DNA of 64,000 bases from Paenibacillus tuaregi (GTDB lineage Bacteria > Bacillota > Bacilli > Paenibacillales > Paenibacillaceae). Of this stretch, positions 17,501 through 25,485 are shown piece after piece. Position 1 is the stretch's first letter. The number at the start of each line of letters is the position of its first letter. The translations under genes and the position numbers were made by a program. The DNA lies in NCBI RefSeq assembly GCF_900086655.1, contig NZ_LT575476.1, forward strand, positions 1,577,214 through 1,641,213, given 5' to 3'. The notes beneath the pieces were generated by a model. The model did not search any database. It had not been told where the DNA came from and worked only from the letters and a program-made list of their open reading frames with translations.

Positions 17501-18760
17501 AATACTGGAGGAAGCAACGGTGGAAACCAGGGAGGTAACAAGGGGGGCAGTACAGGAAACACAGGAGGTAGTGCGCCAGGAACAACCGATGGCAAGGGTA
17601 TTTTGAAACTATCAGCCCCGACTCTTGATCCTGTAACGGGAATTGCCGTGGCCGTGGTGACCACGGAAGGCTTGAACCAGGCCATTAAAGACGCTGGCAG
17701 CAGCACTTCTTCTAAAGTTACGATAATCGCAGAGGTGCCGTCTGTTCACGGACAAAAAGGCTATGGAGTTCAGCTGCCAGCCTCCTACTTTACAGGGAAG
17801 AAGATGGTTAAGCTTGAATTGGTCACTGAATATGGCAGTATCCTTATCCAGGACAATATGATTAGGCCTGCTGAGGTGAGCGCCAACAGCCAAATTGAGC
17901 TGAGAATTATGCCAGCTGACAAAACAAAACTTGCTGCTTCAGCTGTCAAAGCGATTGGAGAGCATCCTGCTCTTGAACTGGCTCTGCTGATTGGAGGCCA
18001 GCCGGTTGCCTGGAACAATCCGGATGCAGCTGTGCGGGTGAGATTTCCTTATCAGCCTTCGGCAGCGGAAGCCGCCAGCGATGAGCATATTACCGTGTTG
18101 TATTTAGACCCACAAGGCAGACTGAATCCAGTACCGAATGCGCGGTATGATGCCGCTTCCGGCAAAGTTATTTTTACAACAACACAATTCGGTCAATATG
18201 CAGTTGCTTATGTGACTAAAACCTTTGGGGATATCGCAAAATTCAGCTGGGCTAAGCATGATATTGAAGTCCTTGCATCTAAAGGAATTGTCAAAGGCAC
18301 CAGTGACACCACGTTTAATCCTGGGGACCAGGTTCGCCGGGCAGACTTTCTGGTTATGCTGGTTAATGCTCTGGGGCTCTCGGCCAAGACAGAGGGGAAT
18401 TTCGCAGATGTGAATTCTTCGGCTTATTATTATGAAGCCGTTGGAATTGCGAAGCAGCTGGGTATTGCCAAGGGGAAAGAGAACAACCAGTTCGATCCGC
18501 TTAGCCCAATCACCCGGCAGGAGATGATGACACTTGCGGCGAGGGCAATGGTTCTTGCGGGTACAACGCTGCCAGCCAGTTCAGCTGCTGAGTTGAACAG
18601 CTTCCAGGACGCCGAGCAGGTGTCCGGGTTCGCGGCGGATAGTGTGGCAGCTCTCGTGAAGAGTGGTATTGTGAACGGTGACGGACATCACCTTAACCCG
18701 CTCAGCCAGACCACACGTGCCGAGACGGCTGTAATCATTTACCGGATTTATAACAAATAA
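11576..18760 (+). CDS. Giant SLH-anchored GH3-GH30 glycosidase with multiple CBM6-like modules
   Basis: A 2394-residue secreted protein with a signal peptide (cut near LGAPTAAA). A GH3 beta-glucosidase-type domain covers about residues 35-640, with KHFAGEGYTDNG and the nucleophile loop FVISDYNAVD (Asp320). A CBM6-like module (about 657-785) follows. A GH30 domain (about 855-1265) has acid/base Glu1026 in TMQNEP and nucleophile Glu1122 in YLTERAVWG. Next come four further beta-sandwich CBM modules (about 1275-1862), a chitobiase-type beta-sandwich (IYYTTDGTLP, about 1872-1950), a Gly/Asn-rich linker, a pre-SLH domain and three SLH repeats (about 2222-2394) that bind secondary wall polymer. The pairing suggests surface degradation of a beta-glucan: GH30 cutting internally and GH3 trimming ends. 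The linkage specificity is inference. A strong AAGGAGGAG site precedes the ATG. An alanine-proline repeat interrupts one CBM. Confidence 0.92.
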   Translation: MKKRKLSIWLSGLTAFSLILGLLPLPAVLGAPTAAANRLPAYLNPGESIPERVADLLNRMSLDEKVGQMVQAERASVTPEDVKDYYLGSVLSGGGSFPEGKQTSSTQEKWTALYNSYQDGALSTPLGIPLLYGVDGLHGHNNVIGATLFPHNIGLGATRDPGLVKKIGAASAAEMQATGVNWTFAPTLAVVKNPRWGRTYEGFGDSPALSTELGAAYIQGLQGEKPGGLKDPGKVVATAKHFAGEGYTDNGTNQGNITAYTEEQIWNLEKEVYEAAVKAGVKTVMASYHSIQGIKMHANQRLLTDKLKGELGFKGFVISDYNAVDQITRDWDGKAVSGLKNQVRVAVNAGVDMIMEPDKWKEVIVDLKELVQEGAISEKRLDDAVSRILQVKFESGVFEHPKADPDLAGAFGSSSSRSVAREAVQKSLVLLKNDKVANGGGGQSPILSQLPSMKKILVAGKSADDIGLQSGGWSITWQGSAGDITPGTTILKGIQDAAGSSRTVIYNKHGRGAAGQDVAIAVIGEKPYAETNGDAASLNLDAEDLNTLANIRSGNPDIPIVVVLVSGRPMTITNQMGDWAGLIAAWLPGTEGQGVADVLFGSKDFTGKLPMRWPFSLNAYPGGDASQFLFQAGYGLTRNQPTPTLPSAPEEPDHSQKIPGKIEAENFTAQSGIQTEDSQDTGGTRNISYIDAGDWLEYDVDAQSGTYKVDFRYSSWTDSTGLKIIDGTGKTRGTLSMSKTGSYQDWQTASIENVSLPKDGKQKLKLQFTGGSMNLNWFSFTWTGEAAPDNGGDPGGGGTDGVTPVVVEAGAVESWITNERNPGDNKWYYDSLYKDGDKKLEQQPNADIVQPNQAKGTEITIDPDQTYQSVVGIGSSMEESTIGNLWLMSEAKRKEVLMKLFSKTEGAGMSLVRLTIGTADFTGKPFYSYDDLPAGQTDPGLTHFSIQKDIDYHIIDTIKEIQKINPDVKFFASSWSPPGWMKTTDSMIKGQVKEEYLPVLADYFVKYVQAYKALGINIDALTMQNEPLLEIEYPSTHMPWDQQGRLAVLLRSKLDAAGFEDTKLWIFDHNPSDTSAYSVHILADEQMAGAVDGTAFHDYGGDLSEMSRLHDLYPDKNVYLTERAVWGTQGADRIAQYFRNWARSYNSWVVMLDSDIKSHQWVGTPDPTPIIQDSADRNNYWLAPEYYLMGQFMKFVEPGYVRIDSNYGSSSTVTNVAFKSPDGKTIVTVVINQTADDQPVKLLSDGKQISAVVPAKSVATYRWHRSEQGKTAPGSYPAADFDEATGQFKADKNTGIVDHLNVDGDGNSTAGSAEFKYNLHVKQAGSYDLDLGYAGSLEDASLSAKVGDGAPVIIRENSKASEQPAGDAAGAPADGSAPAGDAAGAPAGGSADESAPAGETAGAPAGRSAPTGTAPAKASVTEAVYGPGDFRYLRVRLDLPAGEQKLILSAGGHNYALSDLRLTKADLDNTLPKKIQAENADQSSGILIQHQDANQLTSVTKSAPEAWLEYKVKVPADGQYQLTYRYASEGKSPTAVWTADGTNEPVLTTVLTGSEGPNDWKTVTDLIKLQEGSHTLRLSLKEAYIHLDWFQIGPLVLTNPGAQAISLPGTAQAGDYISATGISAVEGPSGSKKLTSFDAGDWVDYPITVQKGGDYTVTVELATKNGGMNAFNLKAEDGTVLAKFDIPSTGDLNTWIRIRKTVALKSGEQKLRLSANTAGFEITKLAFEETTAHTPGQDGMVKVEAESYFDADRNAIQTNSEYTNVGYLNRGSKLDYLVNIPASATGNYKVTYRYATPQSGVSVNLSVDGGSAGTLQLGSTGGWGNYTEASHLVTMKEGTKTVRLLDQGDGFNLDWFTIVPTDEVVKPEQVRTKIPAASLKAGSYDKPQTVSLMTGVEGARIYYTTDGTLPSAKNGTLYEGPFQVSGIVVIRAVAVKDGLADSFVAPYTYVTKAGGGTDGNNGGNNGGNPGGNPGGNTGGSNGGNQGGNKGGSTGNTGGSAPGTTDGKGILKLSAPTLDPVTGIAVAVVTTEGLNQAIKDAGSSTSSKVTIIAEVPSVHGQKGYGVQLPASYFTGKKMVKLELVTEYGSILIQDNMIRPAEVSANSQIELRIMPADKTKLAASAVKAIGEHPALELALLIGGQPVAWNNPDAAVRVRFPYQPSAAEAASDEHITVLYLDPQGRLNPVPNARYDAASGKVIFTTTQFGQYAVAYVTKTFGDIAKFSWAKHDIEVLASKGIVKGTSDTTFNPGDQVRRADFLVMLVNALGLSAKTEGNFADVNSSAYYYEAVGIAKQLGIAKGKENNQFDPLSPITRQEMMTLAARAMVLAGTTLPASSAAELNSFQDAEQVSGFAADSVAALVKSGIVNGDGHHLNPLSQTTRAETAVIIYRIYNK
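15655..15835 (+). repeat. Ala/Pro/Gly-coding minisatellite inside a CBM module
   Basis: Imperfect tandem units encoding variants of PAGDAAGAPADGSA (about four copies, residues about 1361-1420 of the giant glycosidase) interrupt a beta-sandwich module whose two halves remain recognisable on either side. The unit is GC-rich and repeats nearly the same codons, which suggests slippage expansion of a surface loop. Confidence 0.75.
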
Positions 18761-18782
18761 AAGATACTGTTAAAGAAAAATA

Positions 18783-18831
18783 CAAGAGAAAGCCTTGAGG
18801 AGGGCTTTCTCTTGTTTGTTTATTTTTGCAG
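18783..18831 (+). terminator. Intrinsic terminator of the giant glycosidase gene
   Basis: Perfect 12-bp stem CAAGAGAAAGCC / GGCTTTCTCTTG with an 8-base loop, followed by TTTGTTTATTTTT. It ends the binding-protein and glycosidase operon. Confidence 0.9.
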
Positions 18832-18844
18832 CAGAAAGAAGTGC

Positions 18845-19084
18845 TTAAATTAGAGCGATAGCCAGCAGGGTGAACAAGCTTAAGGTTAAGATCTCATTTC
18901 CGTAGCCATAACCGTATGGATAAAAGGCCGATGTGCGGACAGAACCGCCACGGTCGGGTCTTAAGTAGACATTGTTGTAGTCTACATCGACAATAGTCCC
19001 CTGATATTGCTGGCCGTCCATGGTGAGTAGGCGCACTTTCTTGTTCTTGTTCCGCAAACAGTTATAATATGCCTCCATATTCAT
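18845..19084 (-). CDS. Small Sm-like (LSM-fold) protein with hydrophobic tail
   Basis: A 79-residue protein. The N-terminal half (KKVRLLTMDGQQYQGTIVDVDYNNVYLRP) has the pattern of an Sm/Hfq-like strand pair: a hydrophobic strand, a Gly turn, then GxIxxVDxxxVxL. The C terminus is aromatic/Gly-rich (YPYGYGYGNE) and then strongly hydrophobic (ILTLSLFTLLAIALI), so it may be membrane-attached. The AAGGGGGAG ribosome site before the ATG is excellent. It is convergent with the giant glycosidase gene. The exact role is unknown, and the LSM assignment is by eye. Confidence 0.65.
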   Translation of the reverse strand: MNMEAYYNCLRNKNKKVRLLTMDGQQYQGTIVDVDYNNVYLRPDRGGSVRTSAFYPYGYGYGNEILTLSLFTLLAIALI

Positions 19085-19185
19085 CTCCCCCTTCCTAGTA
19101 TATGTCTATACTATGAAGAGCGAGCCTTATCGGAATGGTACGGTTACCCTGATGGCTGGAGCGGAAGCAGCATTTGGGCTGCCCG

Positions 19186-20679
19186 CTACTCGACGCCTTT
19201 CATGAATCCCTGAATTTTAGGTGACAGCAGATAGAGAATGACACCAAGCAGAATAGCAGCCCCTCCGATAACCCCAAAGTAAGCCATCTCGGTCTCAGGA
19301 GTGTAAAATTTGACGATTTGCGCATTTATCGCTTGTCCTGCCGCATTCGATAGGAACCACAAGCTCATGGTCTGGGCGGAAAAAGCAGCTGGAGCAAGCT
19401 TGGTCGTTGCGGATAAGCCGACAGGAGATAGACACAGCTCACCAATAACAACAATGAAATAGCTCAGCACAAGCCAGAGCGGATTCACGAGTGAATTCTT
19501 GCCACCGAGATAGGCCGGCAGAAGAATGACCAGGAATGAGAGCCCAGCAAACAGCAGGCCAAGTGAGAATTTCACTGGAATGGACGGCTGGCGCTTGCCC
19601 AGCTTCATCCAGAACCAGGCGAAGACTGGCGCCAAGGTAATAATAAAGAGCGGGTTAAGTGATTGGAACCAGGCCGGGGCAAGATGAATGCCCGCAAAGT
19701 CGAGCTCTGTCCGTTTATCCGCATAATTGGCAAGGATGGATGCCCCTTGTTCCTGAATCGCCCAGAACATGACGGAGGCAATGAACAAAGGAATATAGGC
19801 CAGCACTCTTGAACGTTCCACCGGAGTAGTTTTGGGGCTGCGGTACATGACGATAAAGTAAATGATTGGGATGAGAATCCCGAGAACCCCGATAAGCTGA
19901 ATAAACGCCTGGAATGTGAACCACCCTGATTTCATGCCAGCGGTTGCAATAACGGCAGTGACTGCTGCAGCAATCCCAATAACCATAAGCACTTTCTTTG
20001 TCTCTTGGGGGGTCATCGGGTTCGGGACAATCGTTCCCGCAAGACCGAGGCTGCGCTTTCGGGTTGTCAGGAATACAATCAAACCAAGCAGCATACCTGC
20101 CGCGGCAAGTCCGAACCCAAGGTGAAAGTTGTATTCCATGCCCAGCGTACCTACAATCAGCGGCGCGGAGAAGCTGCCGAGGTTGATCCCCATATAGAAA
20201 ATGCTGAATCCGGAGTCGCGGCGCGTATCCTGTTCACTGTAGATTTCCCCGACAGTGGCCGATACATTGGGCTTAAGCAGGCCTGTACCAAGTACGATAA
20301 AGACCATGGAGACGAAGAACATCGTTATGCTTCCGGGAGCGGCAAGTACGATGTGGCCGAGCATAATCAGTATCCCGCCATAAAATACGGCGCGGGAGGT
20401 TCCCAGCAGCCGATCCGCCAGCCAGCCGCCAATAACTCCAGACATGTATACAAGTGAACCGTAAATCGACACGATGGCTAGAGCGCTGCTCTGATCCAGT
20501 CCGAGCCCACCCCGGGTTACCTCATAGTACAGGTAATAGACCAAAATGGCTCTCATGCCGTAATAGGAGAACCGTTCCCAGAACTCTGTGAAGAATAAGG
20601 TGAATAACCCTTTAGGATGTCCAAAGAATCCATGGTGCGGGAAGCTCTCCAGCACTTTATCCTTGTTGTATGACGCCAT
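19186..20679 (-). CDS. Proton-dependent oligopeptide transporter (POT/PTR family)
   Basis: A 497-residue membrane transporter importing di- and tripeptides with protons. The family signature is clear near the N terminus (FFTEFWERFSYYGMRAILVYY, containing the ExxERFxYY proton-coupling motif). A second signature, FSIFYMGINLGSFSAPLI, lies around residue 160, and about fourteen hydrophobic segments run along the sequence. Bacterial members such as DtpT are this size. The start is set by AAGGAGG upstream. It stands alone as a single-gene unit divergent from yojF. Confidence 0.93.
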   Translation of the reverse strand: MASYNKDKVLESFPHHGFFGHPKGLFTLFFTEFWERFSYYGMRAILVYYLYYEVTRGGLGLDQSSALAIVSIYGSLVYMSGVIGGWLADRLLGTSRAVFYGGILIMLGHIVLAAPGSITMFFVSMVFIVLGTGLLKPNVSATVGEIYSEQDTRRDSGFSIFYMGINLGSFSAPLIVGTLGMEYNFHLGFGLAAAGMLLGLIVFLTTRKRSLGLAGTIVPNPMTPQETKKVLMVIGIAAAVTAVIATAGMKSGWFTFQAFIQLIGVLGILIPIIYFIVMYRSPKTTPVERSRVLAYIPLFIASVMFWAIQEQGASILANYADKRTELDFAGIHLAPAWFQSLNPLFIITLAPVFAWFWMKLGKRQPSIPVKFSLGLLFAGLSFLVILLPAYLGGKNSLVNPLWLVLSYFIVVIGELCLSPVGLSATTKLAPAAFSAQTMSLWFLSNAAGQAINAQIVKFYTPETEMAYFGVIGGAAILLGVILYLLSPKIQGFMKGVE

Positions 20680-20952
20680 ACATTTGTTCCTCCTTTATCG
20701 TCAAGATCTTTAAATATATACACTGGTGAATAGGCCGCTCAATCGGTAATGGTTGACAAATAACGCCAATTTCATGCAATACTTAATAAAATACCTCGAA
20801 CAGAGCCTTGGAAGCTATGCGCAAAGTTATTGTGTTCCTCTCGTTTTTTTAAGCTGCAAGGAGTATGCTATATTTATTCCGTAATTATGGACGGCCCGGT
20901 CAAGGCCGTGGATCTGTCCAAACAGAAATTATGAGGCAGGGGAGAAAGGTTT

Positions 20953-21318
20953 ATGCAGATTATTGATATTGAAGCTGTACAGCATAGAATTGATTCGTTT
21001 AAAGACCAGGATGTTTATGTCCATCTGGAAATGACCACAGGTGCGTATGCGTCCCACTATGACAGCTCCAAGCATCCGGCGGCTAACTTCATATCTAATG
21101 CTCTAATACGCTTCTCAACCGGTACCATTGCAGGAACCGGCGTATACCGGGTCGGGTTGAAGATGGAGAAGGGCTGGTTGTATGCGGAAGGGCTCAACAT
21201 GTGGGATGAGAAAGATTCGGACCGGCTTATCCTTGCGGGACATGACGCTCAAGGCAAGCTGGTTGTGGCCCTGCAGCTAAGCCGGGAGCCATTTGGAGGA
21301 GGGAATCAAGATGCATAA
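20953..21318 (+). CDS. yojF: YojF family protein (DUF1806)
   Basis: A 121-residue cytoplasmic protein with the family features HLEMTTGAYASHYD and FISNALIRFSTGTIAGTGVYRVGLK. In Bacillus subtilis yojF precedes bshB2 (yojG), and the same order is kept here, with the end of yojF overlapping the bshB2 start by 8 bases. The function is not established; coupling to the bacillithiol deacetylase suggests a helper or fine-tuning role. The ATG is preceded by GGGGAGAAAGG. Between this gene and the divergent transporter (20680-20952) there is only a short GC-rich inverted repeat (ACGGCC / GGCCGT near 20891-20909) and presumably both promoters. Confidence 0.87.
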   Translation: MQIIDIEAVQHRIDSFKDQDVYVHLEMTTGAYASHYDSSKHPAANFISNALIRFSTGTIAGTGVYRVGLKMEKGWLYAEGLNMWDEKDSDRLILAGHDAQGKLVVALQLSREPFGGGNQDA

Positions 21319-21967
21319 ACGGATATTAGTTGTACTCCCTCATCCGGATGATGAGGCGTTCGGTCTATCTGGCACACTCGCCAAGCAAATCTCAAGCGGG
21401 GCTCAGGTTACATATGCTTGTCTCACTCTGGGTGAGATGGGCCGCAATATGGGAATTCCCCCATTTGCGAACCGGGTAACCCTGCCGGAGATTCGCAAGA
21501 AGGAGCTTCAGGAATCATGTGCAGCGATTGGCATTCAGGACCTGCGAATGATGGGCTTCCATGATAAAACGATTGAATTTGAGGACCAGGATCTGCTGGA
21601 CAGCCGGATTATGGATTTGATTCAGGAGCTTCGCCCGTCCCTCATATTCACGTTCTACCCTGGATACAGTGTTCACCCTGATCATGATGCCACCGGTGCC
21701 GCAGTGGTCCGGGTAGTAGGAAGCCTTCCTGAACAGGAGCGGCCAAAGGTGCTCTGCCTGGCGTTCTCTAGGAATTGCCAGGAGGTTCTTGGTTATCCTG
21801 ACGTTACTCAGGATGTGTCCGAATTCCTGGAAGCGAAGATGAAATCGATTCAATCCCACCGCTCGCAGTTCCAAGCGGCGGAGCTTCTAGGCAGCAAAAC
21901 GCTGAAAGATAAAGAAATTATCGACAGATTCGGGAATGAGAAATTCTGGACTTACAAGTTCGATTAA
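21311..21967 (+). CDS. bshB2: Bacillithiol biosynthesis deacetylase BshB2
   Basis: A 218-residue zinc-dependent deacetylase of the LmbE/PIG-L family. It removes acetyl from N-acetylglucosaminyl-malate in bacillithiol synthesis and may also act in detoxification of thiol conjugates. Zinc-binding motifs are PHPDDEAFG near the N terminus (His, Asp, Asp) and HPDHDATG further on. The ATG at 21311 follows GGAGGAGGG at 7-base spacing, within the end of yojF, so translation is coupled. Length and context match the Bacillus yojF-bshB2 pair. Confidence 0.92.
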   Translation: MHKRILVVLPHPDDEAFGLSGTLAKQISSGAQVTYACLTLGEMGRNMGIPPFANRVTLPEIRKKELQESCAAIGIQDLRMMGFHDKTIEFEDQDLLDSRIMDLIQELRPSLIFTFYPGYSVHPDHDATGAAVVRVVGSLPEQERPKVLCLAFSRNCQEVLGYPDVTQDVSEFLEAKMKSIQSHRSQFQAAELLGSKTLKDKEIIDRFGNEKFWTYKFD

Positions 21968-21985
21968 AGTCAAGGAGCACAGTAC

Positions 21986-22023
21986 AAGACCTCCGGCATC
22001 GCCACCGCCGGGGGTCTTTTTTA
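21986..22023 (+). terminator. Intrinsic terminator after bshB2
   Basis: AAGACCtCCGGC and GCCGGgGGTCTT form a stem with an 8-base loop followed by a T run. Confidence 0.9.
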
Positions 22024-22198
22024 TGTCATCAGCCGCCGGTTTTCATGCTTCTTCAGGACCATTATGAAGACTTGATGAAACGTTAATTTCGAATCTTAAA
22101 TAACCGATAAAAAAGATATCTATATGAAGTGGACAAAAGAATCACTGTCGATCATACGTCTGGTTCAAAGCAAATTTTTATAATGGTGGTGATGATGG

Positions 22199-24256
22199 AT
22201 GCATCATAATATTCTTCAGGGACATTACAACTATTGGATGGTGCTTCTGTCATTTGTTATTGCGGTTTTCTCGTCTCATTCCGCACTGACTCTGGCTGCC
22301 AAAATTACTAATGCCAAAGGCCGCTCCCAGCTTGGGTGGCTGCTGGCGGGTTCATGCGTAATGGGCTGCGGTGTGTGGTCGATTCATTTTATCGGGATGC
22401 TGGCATACAGTCTGAATATCAAAATAACTTATGACGTTCTTATTACCCTTCTTTCGCTTTTTTCCATGATTTTAGCTTCCTATATCGCATTCCGGATAAC
22501 TCTGCCTGTCCAAGTCCGGCTGTTGCATCTGGCTATTGGCGGGTTCTTCATGGGAAGCGGCATTGTAGTCATGCATTATACGGGAATAGCTGCCATGCAG
22601 ATGGGCGGCAGAATCAGCTACGACCCGGTGTATTGGGGGATTTCCTCTGCCATTGCTTTAACCGCTTCGTACGCTTCCCTGTTCCTGTTTCTGAAGTTCA
22701 GAAACCGGTCAGGTGCCAGCATGATGAAATGGCTTTCTTCCTTAATAATGGGACTCGCGATTTGTGGAATGCATTATACAGGGGTTAAAGCAGTTATTTT
22801 CTCATCAAGCCTCCCTGTGAACGTTATAAGCGGAGCCCCAGAAGAAATGTCTGAGATGCATATTAAGCTGATCCTGATGGTCTGTGTGTCTGCGGCTATT
22901 CTTGTGATTCTATCTATTTCTTCAATTGCTGTGTACTTTGAACGCCATGCGATGAAGGGAATGGCGTACACGGATGAGCTGACCAGCCTGCCGAACCGCT
23001 ATAAAATGAACCAATTCTTCGACGCACAGGACTTTCAATCAGAGGATAACCGGATGGCCCTGCTGTTCATTGACCTGGACCGTTTCAAGAATGTGAACGA
23101 TACACTTGGGCACGATTTCGGAGATATGCTGGTCCGCTCGGTTGGGGACAGGCTGAAGCGTGTCCTGCAAGGGAGCGAAATATTCCGGCTTGGTGGGGAC
23201 GAGTTCCTGGCAGCCTTGTGTGGTGCGGGAAAAGAGGAAGCCGAGGCTTGGGCACAGAAGCTGCTGGATGAGATCAAGCAGCCATTTGTCCTGGACGGTT
23301 ATGAGCTCTACATTACCAGCAGCATCGGCATCAGCCTTAGTCCCCAGCATGGAACAGACCGTCACTCGCTGCTCAAGGCGGCGGACACAGCTATGTACAA
23401 AGCCAAGGAAGAGGGGAAGAACCGCTACCGGGTTTTTGATAAGTCTCTGGATACTGGCATCATCCGCAAGCTCGGGTTGGAGAACGATCTGCGCAGAGCT
23501 GTACATAACGGGGAGTTCTTCGTGCTCTATCAGCCCAAGTGGGATGCATTATCAGGCAAGGCGGCCGGAATGGAGGCCTTGATCAGGTGGGGGCATCCGG
23601 AGCTTGGCATCATCTCGCCAGCTGAATTCATTCCGATTGCAGAAGAGACCGGCCTCATTATTCCCATGACCCGTTGGATTATGGAGGAGGCCTGCCGCCA
23701 GAACAAGCTGTGGCAGGATGAGGGGCTTGAACCACAGTGTGTATCCGTTAATTTGTCTGTACGGGTATTTGAAAGCCAGAATCTGCTCGAAATGGTGCAG
23801 GCGACTTTGGCCAAAACGGGGCTCGCCGCCAGATATCTTGAAGTGGAAATTACGGAATCCATCTTAATCTCAGATATTCAGGGAACGATCCGCCAATTAA
23901 TTGAGCTGCGGGAACTGGGGATCAAGATCGCGATGGACGACTTTGGCTCCGGGTATTCCTCACTCGGTTCGCTCGATAAACTGCCGATTGACACCCTTAA
24001 GATTGACCAGCTGTTCATCCGGGAATATGAATCAGGATCGAAAAAGGCGATTATCCAGGCTATCATTACCTTGGGGCAGCAGCTCAATCTAGAGCTGGTC
24101 GCAGAGGGGGTGGAGACGATAGAACAATCGGAATTTCTAAACTCTCTGGGCTGCAGAATCATGCAGGGGTACTATTACGGCAAACCGATGAATGAGGAGC
24201 AAATCCGGAAGTGGCTGGGGGGCGGCGGGGTCCGCGCAGAAGAGCCGGGAGCCTAA
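22199..24256 (+). CDS. MHYT-GGDEF-EAL cyclic-di-GMP signalling protein
   Basis: A 685-residue membrane protein. About seven transmembrane helices at residues 10-250 form an MHYT sensor, with motif copies WSIHFIGM, VMHYTGIAAM and GMHYTGVKAV; MHYT domains are thought to bind metal and sense gases such as O2 or NO. A diguanylate cyclase domain with intact RLGGDEF follows, and then an EAL phosphodiesterase domain with EALIRWG, DDFGSGYSSL and EGVET. Both catalytic motifs look complete, so the protein could make or degrade c-di-GMP depending on signal. It is a single-gene unit flanked by terminators. Confidence 0.92.
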   Translation: MHHNILQGHYNYWMVLLSFVIAVFSSHSALTLAAKITNAKGRSQLGWLLAGSCVMGCGVWSIHFIGMLAYSLNIKITYDVLITLLSLFSMILASYIAFRITLPVQVRLLHLAIGGFFMGSGIVVMHYTGIAAMQMGGRISYDPVYWGISSAIALTASYASLFLFLKFRNRSGASMMKWLSSLIMGLAICGMHYTGVKAVIFSSSLPVNVISGAPEEMSEMHIKLILMVCVSAAILVILSISSIAVYFERHAMKGMAYTDELTSLPNRYKMNQFFDAQDFQSEDNRMALLFIDLDRFKNVNDTLGHDFGDMLVRSVGDRLKRVLQGSEIFRLGGDEFLAALCGAGKEEAEAWAQKLLDEIKQPFVLDGYELYITSSIGISLSPQHGTDRHSLLKAADTAMYKAKEEGKNRYRVFDKSLDTGIIRKLGLENDLRRAVHNGEFFVLYQPKWDALSGKAAGMEALIRWGHPELGIISPAEFIPIAEETGLIIPMTRWIMEEACRQNKLWQDEGLEPQCVSVNLSVRVFESQNLLEMVQATLAKTGLAARYLEVEITESILISDIQGTIRQLIELRELGIKIAMDDFGSGYSSLGSLDKLPIDTLKIDQLFIREYESGSKKAIIQAIITLGQQLNLELVAEGVETIEQSEFLNSLGCRIMQGYYYGKPMNEEQIRKWLGGGGVRAEEPGA

Positions 24257-24282
24257 GCCATAGATTCGGTTATATTACAGGT

Positions 24283-24315
24283 ACGGTCCGTTCCTCAGGA
24301 AATGGGCCGTTTTCT
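24283..24315 (+). terminator. Intrinsic terminator after the c-di-GMP gene
   Basis: ACGGTCC (24283-24289) pairs with GGGCCGT (24304-24310) with one G-U pair, followed by TTTTC. Confidence 0.7.
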
Positions 24316-24463
24316 TGTAGATATGGAGTTATAATGGGAGAGTAGCCTCTTCTATGGGACGGAAGATACGGATTTTTCGGCCAGAGTACTCCCAGACAAA
24401 CTAAAATGACTATGCTGAATAGGTGGGGTTACATTATTACTCTGTCAGGCAGGAGGAATCGAT

Positions 24464-25099
24464 ATGCGGATGGAAGAACTGAAACTGAAGACAGCAAGAT
24501 TGGAACAGTTAAAGACATTCTATTCTAACGTACTGGAACTGGGCATTACAGCTCAGACTGAGCGGTATTTCTCTGTTCAGGTGGGCGATACTCTCCTTAC
24601 TTTTGAGCAAGCAGAACCGGACGAAGGTGAACCCTTCTATCATTTTGCCGTGAACATTCCTGAGAATCAGCTTGCCGAAGCCAAGCAATGGCTTGCCCGT
24701 AAGTGGAACCTAAGCCTCAGCGGCGGGGAGGACGAGGCGGATTTTCCAGGCTGGAATGCGAATGCCATATACTTTGAGGACCCGGCCGGCAATATTGGGG
24801 AATTCATTGCAAGGCATAATTTAGGGAATGCTTCGGACAAGCCCTTCGGTTCCCATTCTCTGCTTGAAATCAGTGAGATCGGCATCGTACGGGAGGACGT
24901 AGCGGGATGCGTGCGGGAGCTGAATGAGAAAGGCTTCCCGCATTGGAGGGAAGGAAATGAAGGCTTCAGGCCCCTGGGCGACGAACATGGCTTATTCATC
25001 GCTGTGAAGCAGGGCCGGACGTGGTTCTTTTCTGACAAGCAGGCAGAGCAGCACCCTGTAACAGTAAAGGTTCGGGGAGCAGGTACACTGGAGCTTTAG
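24464..25099 (+). CDS. VOC superfamily protein (glyoxalase / dioxygenase-like)
   Basis: A 211-residue cytoplasmic protein with paired beta-alpha-beta-beta-beta modules. The first begins LKTARLEQLKTFYSNVLEL and ends in IYFEDPAGNIGEFIAR, the typical strand with a metal-ligand Glu. The second begins HSLLEISEIGIVREDVAG and ends in HGLFIAV. Such proteins include glyoxalases, extradiol dioxygenases and antibiotic-binding proteins; no specific reaction can be assigned. An AGGAGG ribosome site precedes the ATG. It is a single gene before the long non-coding stretch leading to the sigK region. Confidence 0.8.
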   Translation: MRMEELKLKTARLEQLKTFYSNVLELGITAQTERYFSVQVGDTLLTFEQAEPDEGEPFYHFAVNIPENQLAEAKQWLARKWNLSLSGGEDEADFPGWNANAIYFEDPAGNIGEFIARHNLGNASDKPFGSHSLLEISEIGIVREDVAGCVRELNEKGFPHWREGNEGFRPLGDEHGLFIAVKQGRTWFFSDKQAEQHPVTVKVRGAGTLEL

Positions 25100-25485
25100 G
25101 ACGGTTAGACTCTGAGTGGCCGCTGTCTTATGCAGCCCGGTCGGTGCCAGTACTGCTGCAAGCTTGTTTGGGCGAATGATGCAGCCTTTTTCGGGAGAAT
25201 GAGAGACAACGCTATGTGATGAGGGACAGACAGTAACGATGAATACTTTTGAATAATAAATTTGAGCGAGCTCTCCGTGTGAAGGGGAGTTCTTGTTGTT
25301 TCCTTGAAGGCAGGGGAGAAAAAAGATCAGAGCAGTTTGGTGAGTGAGAGTGAAGGGGAGTTCGGCACACTTATCGGGAATTCGCGTAGATTATACCGAT
25401 GTATAAGTTTCAAAAGCACAGGCCTTGACCGTTGAGAAAAGGGGACCATTAGAAATAAAAACACATTATGCCAGATAATGCAGCC
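25100..25485. other. Non-coding stretch before the sigK 5' duplication
   Basis: No supported gene on either strand. It contains weak palindromic GGGGAG/CTCTCC segments near 25270-25295. An overlapping minus-strand open frame has no ribosome site. Confidence 0.4.

Noticed and set aside
17430-17590. Gly/Asn-coding tandem repeats in the giant glycosidase considered as a separate repeat element
   Set aside because: It is an ordinary flexible linker between modules, common before SLH regions.
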